From positions 234,586 to 298,585 of the forward strand of contig CAYOWQ010000004.1 of the NCBI GenBank assembly GCA_964407695.1: DNA of 64,000 bases, read 5' to 3'. The notes below the pieces were generated by a model. It worked only from the letters and a program-made list of their open reading frames with translations. It did no database searches and was not told the DNA's origin. Position 1 is the first letter of the stretch, and the number at the start of each line of letters is the position of its first letter. Position numbers and translations under genes: made by a program. Positions 9,268 to 18,800 of this stretch are shown here, piece after piece. This stretch comes from CAYOWQ01 sp964407695. GTDB taxonomy: Bacteria > Planctomycetota > Phycisphaerae > Phycisphaerales > SM1A02.

Positions 9268-10363
9268 ACACGGCCAGTTGGCGACTTCCCTCGATCGGAA
9301 ACGCGTTGTACATCGAGGCGCGAATCCCGCCGGCATCTCGGTGACCGCGAAGGCCGTCCATGCTGTTGGCCGCCGCCTCGGTGACAAAGAGATCATCGAG
9401 TTGCTCGTTGGGAAGGCGAAACGAGACATTGACGTGCGAGCGCGAATCCGGCCGGGCAAGTCCGCGATAGAAGCCCGCTGATTGGTCGATGACGTCGTAG
9501 ATGATCCGGGACTTCTCGGCATTCCGCCGCTCGAACGCCTCGGCCCCGCCGTTGCGCTCGATCCAGCGAATCATGCGACCCATGGCGTAGATCCCGAAGG
9601 TATTGGGCGTGTTCAGCCGCGAGCCGGCCTTGACATGATCCGCGTAGGACAGCATCGACGGCAGGCTCTTCGTTGCCTTCGCAAGAAATTCACGGTCAAC
9701 GACCACGAGCACGATGCCGGACGGGCCAAGATTTTTCTGCGCGCACGCATACGTGAGCACATGGCTGCCAAAGTCATGCGGTCGAGCGAATGCTTCGCTG
9801 CTGATATCAACCACGCGAGGCGCGCCGGTCGCCGGCGCTGTCTCAAACCGCGTGCCGTAGACCGTGTTGTTCGAGCAGTAGTGCAGATAGGCCGCCGACG
9901 GAGATGACACGATGTCCTCACGCTTCGGCACGAAGGAATACCGGTGCGATGCACCGTCGAACGCGCAATGGACGGACCCCACCTTCCTTGCTTCCACCAT
10001 CGCCTTGTGAGCCCAGATGCCCGTGTCAAGATAGTCGGCCGTGGCGCCTGGAACCAGGAAGTTCATCGGAACCATCGCAAACTGCAGCGTGCCGCCACCC
10101 TGCAGGAACAGGACCTCGTGCGAATCAGGAATCCGACCCACGCGGCGATAATCCTGCAACGCGTCCGACAACACCTCTTCGAACACGGGGCCGCGATGAC
10201 TGTGTTCGAGGATCCCAATTCCGCTCCCCCGAAGATCCATGAGATCCGCCTGAATCTCGTGGAGCACTTCTTCCGGCATCGCGGCCGGCCCCGCCGAGAA
10301 ATTGAGAATTCGGGATCCGGAAGGCGTCGTTGAGGATGGGGCGGCGATCAGGCGAGTCATCAT
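9236..10363 (-). CDS. serC: phosphoserine aminotransferase
   Basis: This roughly 375-residue PLP enzyme transfers an amino group from glutamate to 3-phosphohydroxypyruvate in serine synthesis and also acts in the pyridoxal phosphate pathway. It opens with the family signature NFSAGPAAMPEEVL and has EHSHRG near residue 50. The PLP lysine lies in YACAQKNLGPSG (about residue 210). The ATG pair at 10363/10360 is chosen because the family starts just before 'NFSAGPA'; the frame extends to 10420 with a leader unlike the family. The start faces the divergent amidotransferase gene 78 bp away. No serA or serB is in the window. Confidence 0.94.
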   Translation of the reverse strand: MMTRLIAAPSSTTPSGSRILNFSAGPAAMPEEVLHEIQADLMDLRGSGIGILEHSHRGPVFEEVLSDALQDYRRVGRIPDSHEVLFLQGGGTLQFAMVPMNFLVPGATADYLDTGIWAHKAMVEARKVGSVHCAFDGASHRYSFVPKREDIVSSPSAAYLHYCSNNTVYGTRFETAPATGAPRVVDISSEAFARPHDFGSHVLTYACAQKNLGPSGIVLVVVDREFLAKATKSLPSMLSYADHVKAGSRLNTPNTFGIYAMGRMIRWIERNGGAEAFERRNAEKSRIIYDVIDQSAGFYRGLARPDSRSHVNVSFRLPNEQLDDLFVTEAAANSMDGLRGHRDAGGIRASMYNAFPIEGSRQLAVFMREFAARHG

Positions 10364-10441
10364 GGAATTATCGGGAGCCGGGAAGAGTGACTGTAGGTAT
10401 GCGGCCGCCAGGGCTCCCATTCCCCGGTACAGGTCGCAACG

Positions 10442-11860
10442 ATGACCAAATCGGGCTACTATTTCAACAATTCCTACGCATCACGACGCGGCCGACTTGG
10501 CCGTGTTTTCTTTGAGGAGCAATTACTCTTGAAGCCCTACCCGGCCCGCATTGGTATTGAACTCGATCGCTATTCTCAACCGGAAGGACATCGCGAGGCG
10601 TACTACGGCCTGCCGGAGGAGGTGAAGTTCTGTCGCCAGTGTGTCATCTCCAACCAGCGACCAAACTCGGCGGTGGAATTCTCGCACACCATCAAGAGCA
10701 AGAAGGCCACCATCAATTTCAATGCCGACGGCGTATGCGATGCCTGCCTTCTCGCCGAGAAGAAGAATCGTGAGATCGACTGGTCAGCACGAGAGCGCGA
10801 GCTCATGGCCTTGTGTGACAAGTACCGTTCCAAGGACGGCTCGTACGACTGCCTCGTTCCGGGGTCGGGCGGCAAGGACAGCGTCTACCAGTCGCACATG
10901 CTCAAGTACAAGTATGGCATGCACCCCCTCACCGTCACCTGGGCGCCGCATATCTATACACCGTGGGGCTGGAACAATTTCCAATCATGGATTCACTCCG
11001 GCTTTGACAACTACCTCCTCACACCCAACGGCCGCATGCACCGACTGCTTACTCGCCTCGCAGTCGAGAACATTTTTCACCCGTTCCAGCCGTTCATAAT
11101 CGGGCAGAAGGCGTACGCCCCGAAGATGGCGCTCAAATTCAACATCAAGCTCGTGTTCTATGGCGAGAACGAGGCCGAATACGGAAACCCGATCCAGGAT
11201 ACAAGCGTGGCCCAGCGCGACCATGCCTACTTCACACAAGCAGACAAGAGCAAGGTCCATATCGGCGGCGTCAGTGTGCAGGACCTCTACGACCACTTCG
11301 GGGTCGAGCCGCTGGACCTCGAGCCCTATCTGCCGGCCGAACCGCATCATCTGAAGGACGCGGGCGTCGAGGTTCATTACCTCGGCTACTACCTCAAGTG
11401 GCACCCGCAAGGCGCTTACTACCACGCCGTCGAGAACGCCGGGTTCCAGCCATCACCTGAGCGCACCCCCGGAACGTATTCGAAATACAACTCGATCGAC
11501 GACCGCATCGACGACTTCCACTACTACACGACGTACATCAAGTTCGGCATTGGGCGGGCCACCTATGACGCTGCGCAGGAGATTCGCAACGACGAGATTA
11601 CCCGTGAAGAAGGGGTCGCCCTTGTCAAGAAGTTCGACGGCGAATTCCCCGAGCGATTCGCGGAGGAAATCTTCCGCTACCTCTCGATCCCGGAACGGGA
11701 GTTCCCCCAGGCCTCAAAGATGTTTGAAAATCCCGTCATGAGCCGGGACTACTTCATGCATCTGGCCGACCGGTTCCGCTCGCCTCACCTCTGGACCCAT
11801 GATGGCGGCCAATGGAAGCTGCGCCACACGGTGTTCCAGGAAGTGCCGGCGATGGTCTGA
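10442..11860 (+). CDS. N-acetyl sugar amidotransferase (PseA/WbpG/LegG-like PP-loop enzyme)
   Basis: This 472-residue enzyme resembles the WbpG/PseA/LegG family, which uses ammonia to turn an N-acetyl sugar side chain into an acetamidino group on surface glycans. The ATP-binding PP-loop is SGGKDS (residues 142-147). Upstream are zinc-type pairs, CRQCVISNQRP and DGVCDAC, also typical of the family. The protein ends near the family's usual size plus about 60 extra N-terminal residues. These enzymes normally need a HisH-like glutaminase partner, often next door; none is seen, and no pseudaminic or legionaminic acid genes surround it. Function is therefore by family, with substrate unknown. Confidence 0.85.
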   Translation: MTKSGYYFNNSYASRRGRLGRVFFEEQLLLKPYPARIGIELDRYSQPEGHREAYYGLPEEVKFCRQCVISNQRPNSAVEFSHTIKSKKATINFNADGVCDACLLAEKKNREIDWSARERELMALCDKYRSKDGSYDCLVPGSGGKDSVYQSHMLKYKYGMHPLTVTWAPHIYTPWGWNNFQSWIHSGFDNYLLTPNGRMHRLLTRLAVENIFHPFQPFIIGQKAYAPKMALKFNIKLVFYGENEAEYGNPIQDTSVAQRDHAYFTQADKSKVHIGGVSVQDLYDHFGVEPLDLEPYLPAEPHHLKDAGVEVHYLGYYLKWHPQGAYYHAVENAGFQPSPERTPGTYSKYNSIDDRIDDFHYYTTYIKFGIGRATYDAAQEIRNDEITREEGVALVKKFDGEFPERFAEEIFRYLSIPEREFPQASKMFENPVMSRDYFMHLADRFRSPHLWTHDGGQWKLRHTVFQEVPAMV

Positions 11861-11904
11861 ACCACCTGAGACTCATCGCCGAGTCGCCGGAAATCCAAAT
11901 TGCG

Positions 11905-11936
11905 GCAACGCCCCTGCCTCAAGGCAGGGGCGTTGC
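11905..11936. terminator. perfect 15-bp stem-loop between convergent genes
   Basis: A perfect inverted repeat (GCAACGCCCCTGCCT and its complement, 2-nt spacer) lies between the amidotransferase stop (11860) and the convergent coiled-coil gene stop (12011). Its position suggests a bidirectional terminator, but no T-run follows on either strand. It may act as an mRNA 3'-end stabiliser. Confidence 0.6.
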
Positions 11937-12010
11937 GTTGGAGAAGGTTGGTGGTGACGAGACTGGGCGTCAGGCTCGCCCCACCGGAAATAACGGTTCG
12001 AAGCGTCGAC

Positions 12011-12931
12011 TCAGTTGCTCAGGGCGACATTGTCGGGCTCGGCAGTGATCTCGATTTCCTCAATCGCGGCCGTTGGTTCGATGCCGGCGAATGGGTCGGC
12101 GTTACCGGTCGCTTCATCCTTCAGCATTTGCCGAGCACGCTGCTCATAGCCGTCGCACTTGCCGCTCCGCGAGAGCTGAGTGAGCTGCGCTTCCTGAACC
12201 CGACGAAGTTCGGCCAGCTTGCCTTCAAGCTGGGTCAGACTTCCGACCTTGCCGAACTTCTCATAACTCGCGAGCAGCTGCTGCTGTTCCTTGGTCATGT
12301 CGATCAGCCGGTCGTTGCGCTCAATCGCGTCGATCTGGCGGTCGAGTTGCGTCAGCTTGGTCTCAAAGTCGGAGTATTCGTTCTCAATCTTGCCGCGGAT
12401 CTCCATCAGGCGCGATCGCTGCTGATCCAGCAGCGTCAGCTGCTGCTCATTGGCGGCAACCCGATCCTGGAAATTGGCTCGCACAGAAGCCATGCGGACC
12501 GCCTCACTGTGGGCATCCTTCAGGTCGTAGCGAATTCCGCCCGTGCGAATCGAGACCTGAACACCGGTCTTCGACTTGTCTTCAGCGCGAGTGATCGCGG
12601 TCTTCAGATCAGTGAGGTCCTTGGTCGTCAGCGAGACGACACGCTTGGCCACCTCCGAATCCTCCTGAAGCAGCGAGATCTGGTGCTCAACCTCGGCAAG
12701 TTCGCCTTCAATTTCGGCGATTCGATCCGGATACTGATCGGCAAGATCCTGCAACTGCCGACGCAGCGCCACCGGGTCATCGATGCACGAATCAAACGCG
12801 TTCAACGCCTTGACCCGGACCTGGTCAAAAGCTGTCGCAACGCGGCCGGGACCAACCAGCAACGTGAGGCCGCCGAGGCCGAGTCCGGCGATGAGGCCCC
12901 ACCTGACAATCGAGCGAGTGAAACAGCACAT
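12011..12931 (-). CDS. membrane-anchored long coiled-coil protein
   Basis: This 306-residue protein starts at ATG 12931 after AAAGGA. It has one hydrophobic segment (residues 8-32, IVRWGLIAGLGLGGLTLLVG) that is a signal anchor, then about 200 residues of heptad-patterned helix rich in Leu, Glu, Gln and Arg (for example EIEGELAEVEHQISLLQ and LTLLDQQRSRLMEIRGKIE). The acidic C-terminus (EIEITAEPDNV) looks disordered. It would extend into the periplasm as a rod-like protein. It stands alone between convergent and co-oriented genes. No family is recognised; a structural or scaffold role is only an inference. Confidence 0.75.
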   Translation of the reverse strand: MCCFTRSIVRWGLIAGLGLGGLTLLVGPGRVATAFDQVRVKALNAFDSCIDDPVALRRQLQDLADQYPDRIAEIEGELAEVEHQISLLQEDSEVAKRVVSLTTKDLTDLKTAITRAEDKSKTGVQVSIRTGGIRYDLKDAHSEAVRMASVRANFQDRVAANEQQLTLLDQQRSRLMEIRGKIENEYSDFETKLTQLDRQIDAIERNDRLIDMTKEQQQLLASYEKFGKVGSLTQLEGKLAELRRVQEAQLTQLSRSGKCDGYEQRARQMLKDEATGNADPFAGIEPTAAIEEIEITAEPDNVALSN

Positions 12932-13061
12932 GGTGAGTTCCTTTCATGGCCAGCCCCGCCCGACACGGCTCCCGAGAGCCGCCTGCGGCCGCTGGATCCT
13001 TTGGGTTCCATGAAGCTGTTTGGGAAGGTCCCCGAGGCAATTTCAAATTCAACCGGTGTCC

Positions 13062-13100
13062 GCCAACGAATTGTTGGCTTCGGCCTCTGTTGGGGCCGAA
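13062..13100 (-). terminator. two adjacent stem-loops after polX
   Basis: Directly after the polX stop (13111, minus strand) lie two hairpins: TTCGGCC/GGCCGAA (13079-13100) and GCCAAC/GTTGGC (13062-13078). The first is preceded by a TTTT run rather than followed by one, so this is only a likely transcript end. It also borders the upstream region of the coiled-coil gene. Confidence 0.4.
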
Positions 13101-13110
13101 AACGACCCGA

Positions 13111-14889
13111 CTAGTCGTGGCGAGCCAGCCACTTCCTCAGCCTCGGGGCATCCCAGGCGTTGACACATTGATCCCGCAGACACCATCCGCGACGTGCCGT
13201 AAGCACGCCGAATCGCAGCTGATCAAAGTCTCTTGCCGAATGCGCATCCGTATCGATGGCGATCAACCCACCCGCGTTCGTCACCAGCCGCACATGGGCA
13301 TCCCGAAGGTCGAGCCGAAGCGAATTCGCATTGACCTCCATCGCCACACCGTGCTTCAACGCCGCAGCCACCAGCGCAGGCATATCCGGATGCAGCCCCT
13401 CGCGCTCGCCGATCAGCCGGCCGGTCGGGTGGCCGAGGATGTCGACGTGCGGGTTCTCAATGGCCGCAAGCAATCGCTTGGTCGCAACTTCCGGTTCCTG
13501 ACGCAGCGACGCGTGCGGCGATGCGACCACGAGGTCCAGCTTCTCCAGCAGGTCATCCTCGTAGTCCAATCGCCCGTCAACAAGAATATCGACCTCCGAC
13601 CCTGCCAGAATCGTGATGCCCTTCACCTTCTTCCGCACTTCGTGAATGGCCTCGATATGCTCCAGCAGGCGCTCGCGCGAAAGTCCATTGGCCTGCACGC
13701 TTGATCTCGAATGGTCGGTCACCGCGATCGTGTGGTACCCCCGTCGCTTTGCTTCCTCTGCCAATTCCTCAATTGAAAGTCTTCCGTCTGATGCTGTCGT
13801 GTGCGAGTGCAATTCCGCGCGAATATCTCCGACTTCGATCAACGCCATGGGCGGCTCTGTAATGAGCACGTTTCCCTCGCGCAGCTCCGGCGGAATCCAT
13901 GGCAGCTCCAACGCTTCGAAGATGGCCGATTCAGGATCGGCGGCAATCGGCTCGATGCCCCGTTCATGGGGTCGATCCTGACCGTCGTCGGGAAAGAGCC
14001 CGTACTCATTGAGTCTTGCTCCTCGTTTGATCGCACGCTCGCGCATCGCCACATTCATCTCAACGCTGCCGGTGAAATAGAGCCATGCGGCTCCAAATGA
14101 TTCTGCGGGAATCAGCCGCAGATCGGCCTGCACCCGACGCCCCCCGCCCGCGGCCAGCCGCACCGACACCTTCGTCGCCCCCGATACGATCACTTCCTCA
14201 ACGCCGGGCAATGAGGCAAAGGCTTTGGCGATCTTCTGCACGTTGTGGGTGTAGTCACCGGTCCGACTGGCACTGGCCAGAATGTCGAGGTCACCGATCG
14301 TCTCGCGGCCCCTGCGTACCGACCCCGCAAATTCGATGCGATCCGCGACATCGCCGACCGCCTCTCGCAACTGTTCGACCAGCGACTCAACCAGTGGGAG
14401 CGCCTTGCCGAGACGCAGTCGGTCCCCCGCGGCCTTCATGAACTCCAACGATGCCTTGATCTTCTCGATCGACTTCTCACCCATGCGGGGAATGTTCAGA
14501 AGCGCGCCGGATTCGATCGCCCTCTGCAGAGATGGAAGATCGACCACGCCCCCCTTCTCCCAGAGCAGCCGAACCGTCTTCGCACCCAGTCCCGGAACCT
14601 TCATGACCTCGAGCAATCCGGCCGGAACTCGCTCCTGCAGTTCCTGATGCTCCTTCACAGCGCCGCTCTTCAGAAACTCCACAATCTTCTTGGCGCTCGA
14701 CTCACCAATGCCGTCGATCGCGGTCAGCTTCTTCAGGTCTCCGCCAAGTGTTGAGACATCCATGGCGAGATCCGCCAGCACATCCGCCACCCGCTGATAG
14801 GCGCCGCAGCGAAATGCATTGGCGCCGAGCAACTCGTTCATCGCGGCCAGTTCGTTGAAAATCCTTGAGAGGTCGGCGTTGGCGGACAT
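13111..14889 (-). CDS. polX: DNA polymerase/3'-5' exonuclease PolX
   Basis: This 592-residue protein is a family X DNA polymerase fused to a PHP phosphoesterase, acting in gap-filling base-excision repair. In order: an 8-kDa-like helical domain with helix-hairpin-helix motifs (IDGIGESSAKKI and VPGLGAKTVRLL, residues 60-110), the nucleotidyltransferase palm with GSVRRGRETIGDLDIL (catalytic Asp pair), and the PHP domain from about residue 355 (ELHSHTTASDGRLSIEEL, ending HPTGRL and DTDAHS). The ATG at 14889 gives MSANADLSRIFNELA, the normal start; the frame's earlier ATG at 14976 overlaps the divergent M20 gene. Length matches bacterial PolX. Confidence 0.95.
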   Translation of the reverse strand: MSANADLSRIFNELAAMNELLGANAFRCGAYQRVADVLADLAMDVSTLGGDLKKLTAIDGIGESSAKKIVEFLKSGAVKEHQELQERVPAGLLEVMKVPGLGAKTVRLLWEKGGVVDLPSLQRAIESGALLNIPRMGEKSIEKIKASLEFMKAAGDRLRLGKALPLVESLVEQLREAVGDVADRIEFAGSVRRGRETIGDLDILASASRTGDYTHNVQKIAKAFASLPGVEEVIVSGATKVSVRLAAGGGRRVQADLRLIPAESFGAAWLYFTGSVEMNVAMRERAIKRGARLNEYGLFPDDGQDRPHERGIEPIAADPESAIFEALELPWIPPELREGNVLITEPPMALIEVGDIRAELHSHTTASDGRLSIEELAEEAKRRGYHTIAVTDHSRSSVQANGLSRERLLEHIEAIHEVRKKVKGITILAGSEVDILVDGRLDYEDDLLEKLDLVVASPHASLRQEPEVATKRLLAAIENPHVDILGHPTGRLIGEREGLHPDMPALVAAALKHGVAMEVNANSLRLDLRDAHVRLVTNAGGLIAIDTDAHSARDFDQLRFGVLTARRGWCLRDQCVNAWDAPRLRKWLARHD

Positions 14890-14957
14890 GTTGCAAGCGT
14901 ACCCATCGCCAACCGGGGCGGCTTGGGTTGCCGCCACGGCGGCCATACACTGTCCGG

Positions 14958-16172
14958 ATGCCCGCCGCCACCGCAACCAGTCAGCTTCGAAGCCTGATCG
15001 CGGCTGAACTGCCCGAACTCATCGCGATTCGACACGACCTCCACGCCCATCCTGAACTTGGATACGAGGAACAACGCACCGCACAGGTGGTCCAGCGAGA
15101 ACTCGGAAAGGCCGGCGTGAAGTCCGTCTCCGGCCTTGCCGGTGGAACCGGTGTGCTCGGGTTCCTCCCCGGCGATGCCGATCGCTCTGTCGGGCTTCGA
15201 GCCGACATGGACGCTTTGCCCATTGTCGAAGAAACCGGCCTGCCCTACGCCTCGACCACTCCCGGCCGCATGCACGCCTGCGGCCATGACGGCCACACGA
15301 CCATCCTTCTCGGTGCTGCCCGAGTTCTTTCCAGGATGGCAGCCTCCGGCCCATTGCCTCGCCCAGTAACTTTTGTGTTCCAGCCCGCCGAAGAAGGGGG
15401 AGCTGGCGGCAAACGCATGGTTGAAGACGGCTGCCTCACCGGAAGACACTTCGGCCCACCTGTGGATGGCATGTTTGGTCTCCACGGCTGGCCAGACCTG
15501 CCGCTGGGCGTCGTCGGCACGCGGCCGGGACCACTGCTCGCCGCCAGCGATCGATTTGACATCAAGGTGAAGGGCGTGGGCTCACACGCCGCATGGCCCC
15601 ACGCCGCGCGGGACCCCGTCGTCGCCGCGGCCGCCATCGTCAACACCCTTCAGACCATCGCCAGCCGCAATGTGCCGCCATTAGAGGCGATCGTGGTGTC
15701 AATCACGATGCTCAAGGCCGGCTCGGCCTACAACGTCATCCCGCCGGAAGCCGTGATCTCCGGCACCGTGCGAACCTTGACCCCCGGGGTGCTCGAACTC
15801 GCCCAGCGCCGAATTCGGGAGATCGCCGACGGGATCGCCGCCGCGTATGGGTGCAGCGCAGTGCTTGACTACCGCCTCGGCTATCCGGTGACGCTGAACT
15901 CGCCGGAGGCTGTGAATGTCTTCAACCAAACCGCGACACACGCCCTCGGAGAAGATCGAGTCGTCAACCTTTCCCAGCCGGTCATGGGCGGAGAGGACTT
16001 CTCGTTCTACTGCCACAAGGTTCCGAGTTGCTTTTTCGTTCTCGGATTGGTCCCGCCGGGGCAGACGTCGATGCCGAGCCTGCACCACCCGAAATTCGAC
16101 TTCAACGACGAGGCGATTGCTACCGGGGTGGAGATGTTCTGTCGGCTGGCCTTGGCGGATGGCCCCCGCTGA
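14958..16172 (+). CDS. M20 family amidohydrolase (hippurate hydrolase/IAA-amino acid hydrolase type)
   Basis: This 404-residue metallo-amidohydrolase probably deacylates N-acyl amino acids in the cytoplasm. Metal-site motifs are present: HPELGYEE (residues 31-38), LRADMDALPI, HACGHDGHTT (about 100-109), and a C-terminal GGEDFSFY. An N-terminal RHDLHAHPELG is the family signature. The ATG at 14958 is 68 bp from the divergent polX start, and the frame upstream of it would run through polX. Substrate cannot be told from sequence; close relatives include hippurate, acetyl-diaminopimelate and IAA-conjugate hydrolases. Confidence 0.92.
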   Translation: MPAATATSQLRSLIAAELPELIAIRHDLHAHPELGYEEQRTAQVVQRELGKAGVKSVSGLAGGTGVLGFLPGDADRSVGLRADMDALPIVEETGLPYASTTPGRMHACGHDGHTTILLGAARVLSRMAASGPLPRPVTFVFQPAEEGGAGGKRMVEDGCLTGRHFGPPVDGMFGLHGWPDLPLGVVGTRPGPLLAASDRFDIKVKGVGSHAAWPHAARDPVVAAAAIVNTLQTIASRNVPPLEAIVVSITMLKAGSAYNVIPPEAVISGTVRTLTPGVLELAQRRIREIADGIAAAYGCSAVLDYRLGYPVTLNSPEAVNVFNQTATHALGEDRVVNLSQPVMGGEDFSFYCHKVPSCFFVLGLVPPGQTSMPSLHHPKFDFNDEAIATGVEMFCRLALADGPR

Positions 16173-16261
16173 ACGTGCAGCCAACGGTACCCAGCGCCGC
16201 CCGATGGGAATTCCATTGATCGCGTTGCAGCGGTTTGGAGCAGTGTTGGTATTCTGTTGCC

Positions 16262-18385
16262 ATGAGCATGCATCCATCGCCGAAGCCTGCAGGTCCCGCA
16301 CTTGAAACGGGCACTCCCATTCCCCCTTCGGGAAGCATCTTGGGGCATCCAGGCGGGCTGTTCCTCCTCTTCATTGTCGAGATGTGGGAGAGATTCTCGT
16401 ATTACGGGATGCGGGCGCTTCTGGTGCTGTATCTGGTTACGGTGATCGCTGCGCCGGATCTCAAGCCCGGCGTCTACAACGCAATGCTTCAGCTCAAGTA
16501 TCGCGCCGAGGTCGCCGAACAGGATCGCGTTGGCCACACTGCAGACGAGGTTGACAAGCAATTCCCCTGGTCGATGCAGCATTACCCGATTCAGGTCGTC
16601 GCAGGCAACGACGCCCCGGCGCCCTCCAAGCCCTTCGGTGACATGAACGGATCGGTTGTGGTGGAGCCTTCAAATCCGGTGACCATCACGAAGGATGGAG
16701 GCGCATGGTCAGGCGCACCGTTTACCTACACAATCCGAAACTCCTCGTCGGAGCCTGTCGAGTTTTCGCTGAGTGAGCTTTGGCCCACTGAAGAGGATGG
16801 GGCCGGCAATTCCGGACACGACGTGGTCATCACCACTGAAGATGTCACCGAAGCCACAGAAAGCCTGAAGAAGGGCGACATCAGTCAACAAACGTTCGAC
16901 CGTCGAAACACGGGATCATCGGGCGTCGTGGCCGGCGTCATCAAGCCGGGCGAATCTCGACTGGTGCGCGTCGACATTCGGACTGAAAACGGTGGCCGCG
17001 GCTGGAAATCCGAGTGGGCCAACACGCTCTACGGCTGGTACACCGGCATGGCGTACCTCATCCCCATCCTCGGCGGACTGGTCGCTGACCGCTTCCTCGG
17101 CACGCATCGTTCAATGCTCGTCGGCGGTCTGATTATCGCGATGGGCCACATTGTCCTCGCCGTGTCGGGAATAGGCGACTGGGCGAATGACGCCATCGGT
17201 CTTTCAATCTTCGTTTTCGGCCTCTCCCTCATCGTCATGGGAACCGGCCACTTCAAGCCCTGCGTCTCCGTCATGGTCGGTCAGTTGTACCGACCTGGTG
17301 ACGGCCGACGTGACGGCGGGTTCTCCATCTTCTACATGGGAATCAACCTTGGCGCCTTTATCTGCGCGTTCGTCTGCGGCACGCTGGGCGAAACCGTTGG
17401 CTGGCATTGGGGCTTCGGTTCGGCCGCCGTGGGCATGATCCTCGGTTTGATCACCTATCTGATCGGGCGACCGAAACTGCTCAAGGGAGTCGGCATGCCG
17501 CCGGAGGGCGCGTCTTCTGCGGCGCCGGTCGCCTTCGGCTTCCTGTCGATCGCGATTTCCGCCTGTGTCGCCTGGCTGTTTCACGTGGGCACGCTCGGCA
17601 AAGTCGATGGGTTGGTGAACCTCGCCTTTGGCAGCACCCTCGGCGTTTCCATCATCGCGGCCGTCATCCTTGCCGTGATCGGATGGTTCGTCGCCATACA
17701 GCGCCCCGGAGAGAGGGGCCCGGTGCTTTCGATCTTTGTCTTCATCCTCTTCAACGTTTTCTTCTGGATGGCGTTCGAGCAGGCTGGCTCAAGTCTGAAC
17801 CTCTTTGCCGAGCAGAAGACCGACCGCACCATGGCGGGTTGGACCATGCCCACGACGTGGTTTCAATCCATCAATCCCCTGCTCATCATCCTGCTCGCCC
17901 CGGTATTCGGGGCGATCTGGTCCGCCCTGGGAAGGCGTCGATTGAATCCTTCGCAATCGCTCAAGATATCGCTGGGCCTGTCACTCCTCGGCATCGGCTA
18001 CCTTTTCATGGTCTGGGCCGGCGTCCTGACGGCACAGGGAGGCAAAGTCGGAATCTACTTCCTGGTGGCCACCTACTTCTTCCATACTCTGGGTGAACTC
18101 TGCCTCTCGCCGACCGGCCTTTCCTATGTCACGAAGGTGGCGCCGGTCCGATTCATGAGTCTGCTCATGGGCGTCTGGTTCCTCTCGAGCTTTGTGGCCG
18201 GAGTTGCGGGTGGAAAGGTCGCCGCGCTTGTCGAACGCATTGAGAAGGGCGAGATCCAACTCCCGTGGAAGCTTGGCGGGCAGGCCGACTTCTACATGTT
18301 GTTTGTGGTGTCCTCCTTTGCGGGGGCGGTGCTGATCCTGGTTCTCTGGCCTGTCATGAAACGGGTTGCACCTGAACGAGACTAG
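16262..18385 (+). CDS. proton-dependent oligopeptide transporter (POT/PTR2) with large periplasmic insertion
   Basis: This 707-residue inner-membrane transporter is of the MFS peptide:proton symport family. The POT signature EMWERFSYYGMRALL is at residues 40-54, and FYMGINLGAF plus GHFKPCVSVMVGQLY match the second family motif. Twelve or more membrane segments follow. Between the first and second segments lies an extra block of about 190 residues (about 65-255) that is polar and beta-rich (VVVEPSNPVTITKDGG, FTYTIRNSSSEPVEFSL, VIKPGESRLVRVDI), like an Ig-type periplasmic domain. Normal bacterial POTs are about 450-500 residues long. The start is ATG 16262, chosen over an upstream ATG without family similarity. 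Confidence 0.88.
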   Translation: MSMHPSPKPAGPALETGTPIPPSGSILGHPGGLFLLFIVEMWERFSYYGMRALLVLYLVTVIAAPDLKPGVYNAMLQLKYRAEVAEQDRVGHTADEVDKQFPWSMQHYPIQVVAGNDAPAPSKPFGDMNGSVVVEPSNPVTITKDGGAWSGAPFTYTIRNSSSEPVEFSLSELWPTEEDGAGNSGHDVVITTEDVTEATESLKKGDISQQTFDRRNTGSSGVVAGVIKPGESRLVRVDIRTENGGRGWKSEWANTLYGWYTGMAYLIPILGGLVADRFLGTHRSMLVGGLIIAMGHIVLAVSGIGDWANDAIGLSIFVFGLSLIVMGTGHFKPCVSVMVGQLYRPGDGRRDGGFSIFYMGINLGAFICAFVCGTLGETVGWHWGFGSAAVGMILGLITYLIGRPKLLKGVGMPPEGASSAAPVAFGFLSIAISACVAWLFHVGTLGKVDGLVNLAFGSTLGVSIIAAVILAVIGWFVAIQRPGERGPVLSIFVFILFNVFFWMAFEQAGSSLNLFAEQKTDRTMAGWTMPTTWFQSINPLLIILLAPVFGAIWSALGRRRLNPSQSLKISLGLSLLGIGYLFMVWAGVLTAQGGKVGIYFLVATYFFHTLGELCLSPTGLSYVTKVAPVRFMSLLMGVWFLSSFVAGVAGGKVAALVERIEKGEIQLPWKLGGQADFYMLFVVSSFAGAVLILVLWPVMKRVAPERD

Positions 18386-18515
18386 GGTCGAGGTCCGGGC
18401 ACTGGTCAAATCCCGGCCAGACAACGTGGTTTTGGGACGTGGCCACAGGCCGATTCATGGAGTACCCTTGCCTTTTACTCGCGGACGATGAGTCGCCCGC
18501 ATTCAAGGATGTGCC

Positions 18516-18782
18516 ATGACCCACGTGATCGCTGAACCCTGCATCGGAACCAAGGACACCGCCTGCGTTGAAGTGTGTCCCGTCGATTGCATTCATCCCA
18601 CAAAGGGCGAGGGAGTCTTCACTGACTCCACCCAGCTTTATATCGATCCGGATGTGTGCATCGACTGCGGCCTGTGCGTGGATGAATGCCCCGTGCAGGC
18701 CATCTTTCCGGAAGACGACCTGCCCGAGGAATGGCACAAGTACATCCAGATCAACCTGGATTGGTACAAGAGCCGCAAGTAA
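18516..18782 (+). CDS. seven-iron ferredoxin (FdxA-type)
   Basis: This 88-residue electron carrier binds two iron-sulfur clusters. Cysteines in the N-terminal half (Cys9, then CVEVCPVDC) and in CIDCGLCVDECPVQAIF give the arrangement of a 4Fe-4S plus a second cluster that is probably 3Fe-4S, as in FdxA. The ending LPEEWHKYIQINLDWYKSRK is typical of the family. It stands alone downstream of the transporter (130 bp) and is convergent with the next gene, 18 bp away. No redox partner is in the window. Confidence 0.93.
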   Translation: MTHVIAEPCIGTKDTACVEVCPVDCIHPTKGEGVFTDSTQLYIDPDVCIDCGLCVDECPVQAIFPEDDLPEEWHKYIQINLDWYKSRK

Positions 18783-18800
18783 TCGGCCTCAACCGCGACG

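Noticed and set aside
12946..13704. 252-residue plus-strand frame near polX
   Set aside because: It is antisense to the PHP domain of polX, which has all its motifs on the minus strand.
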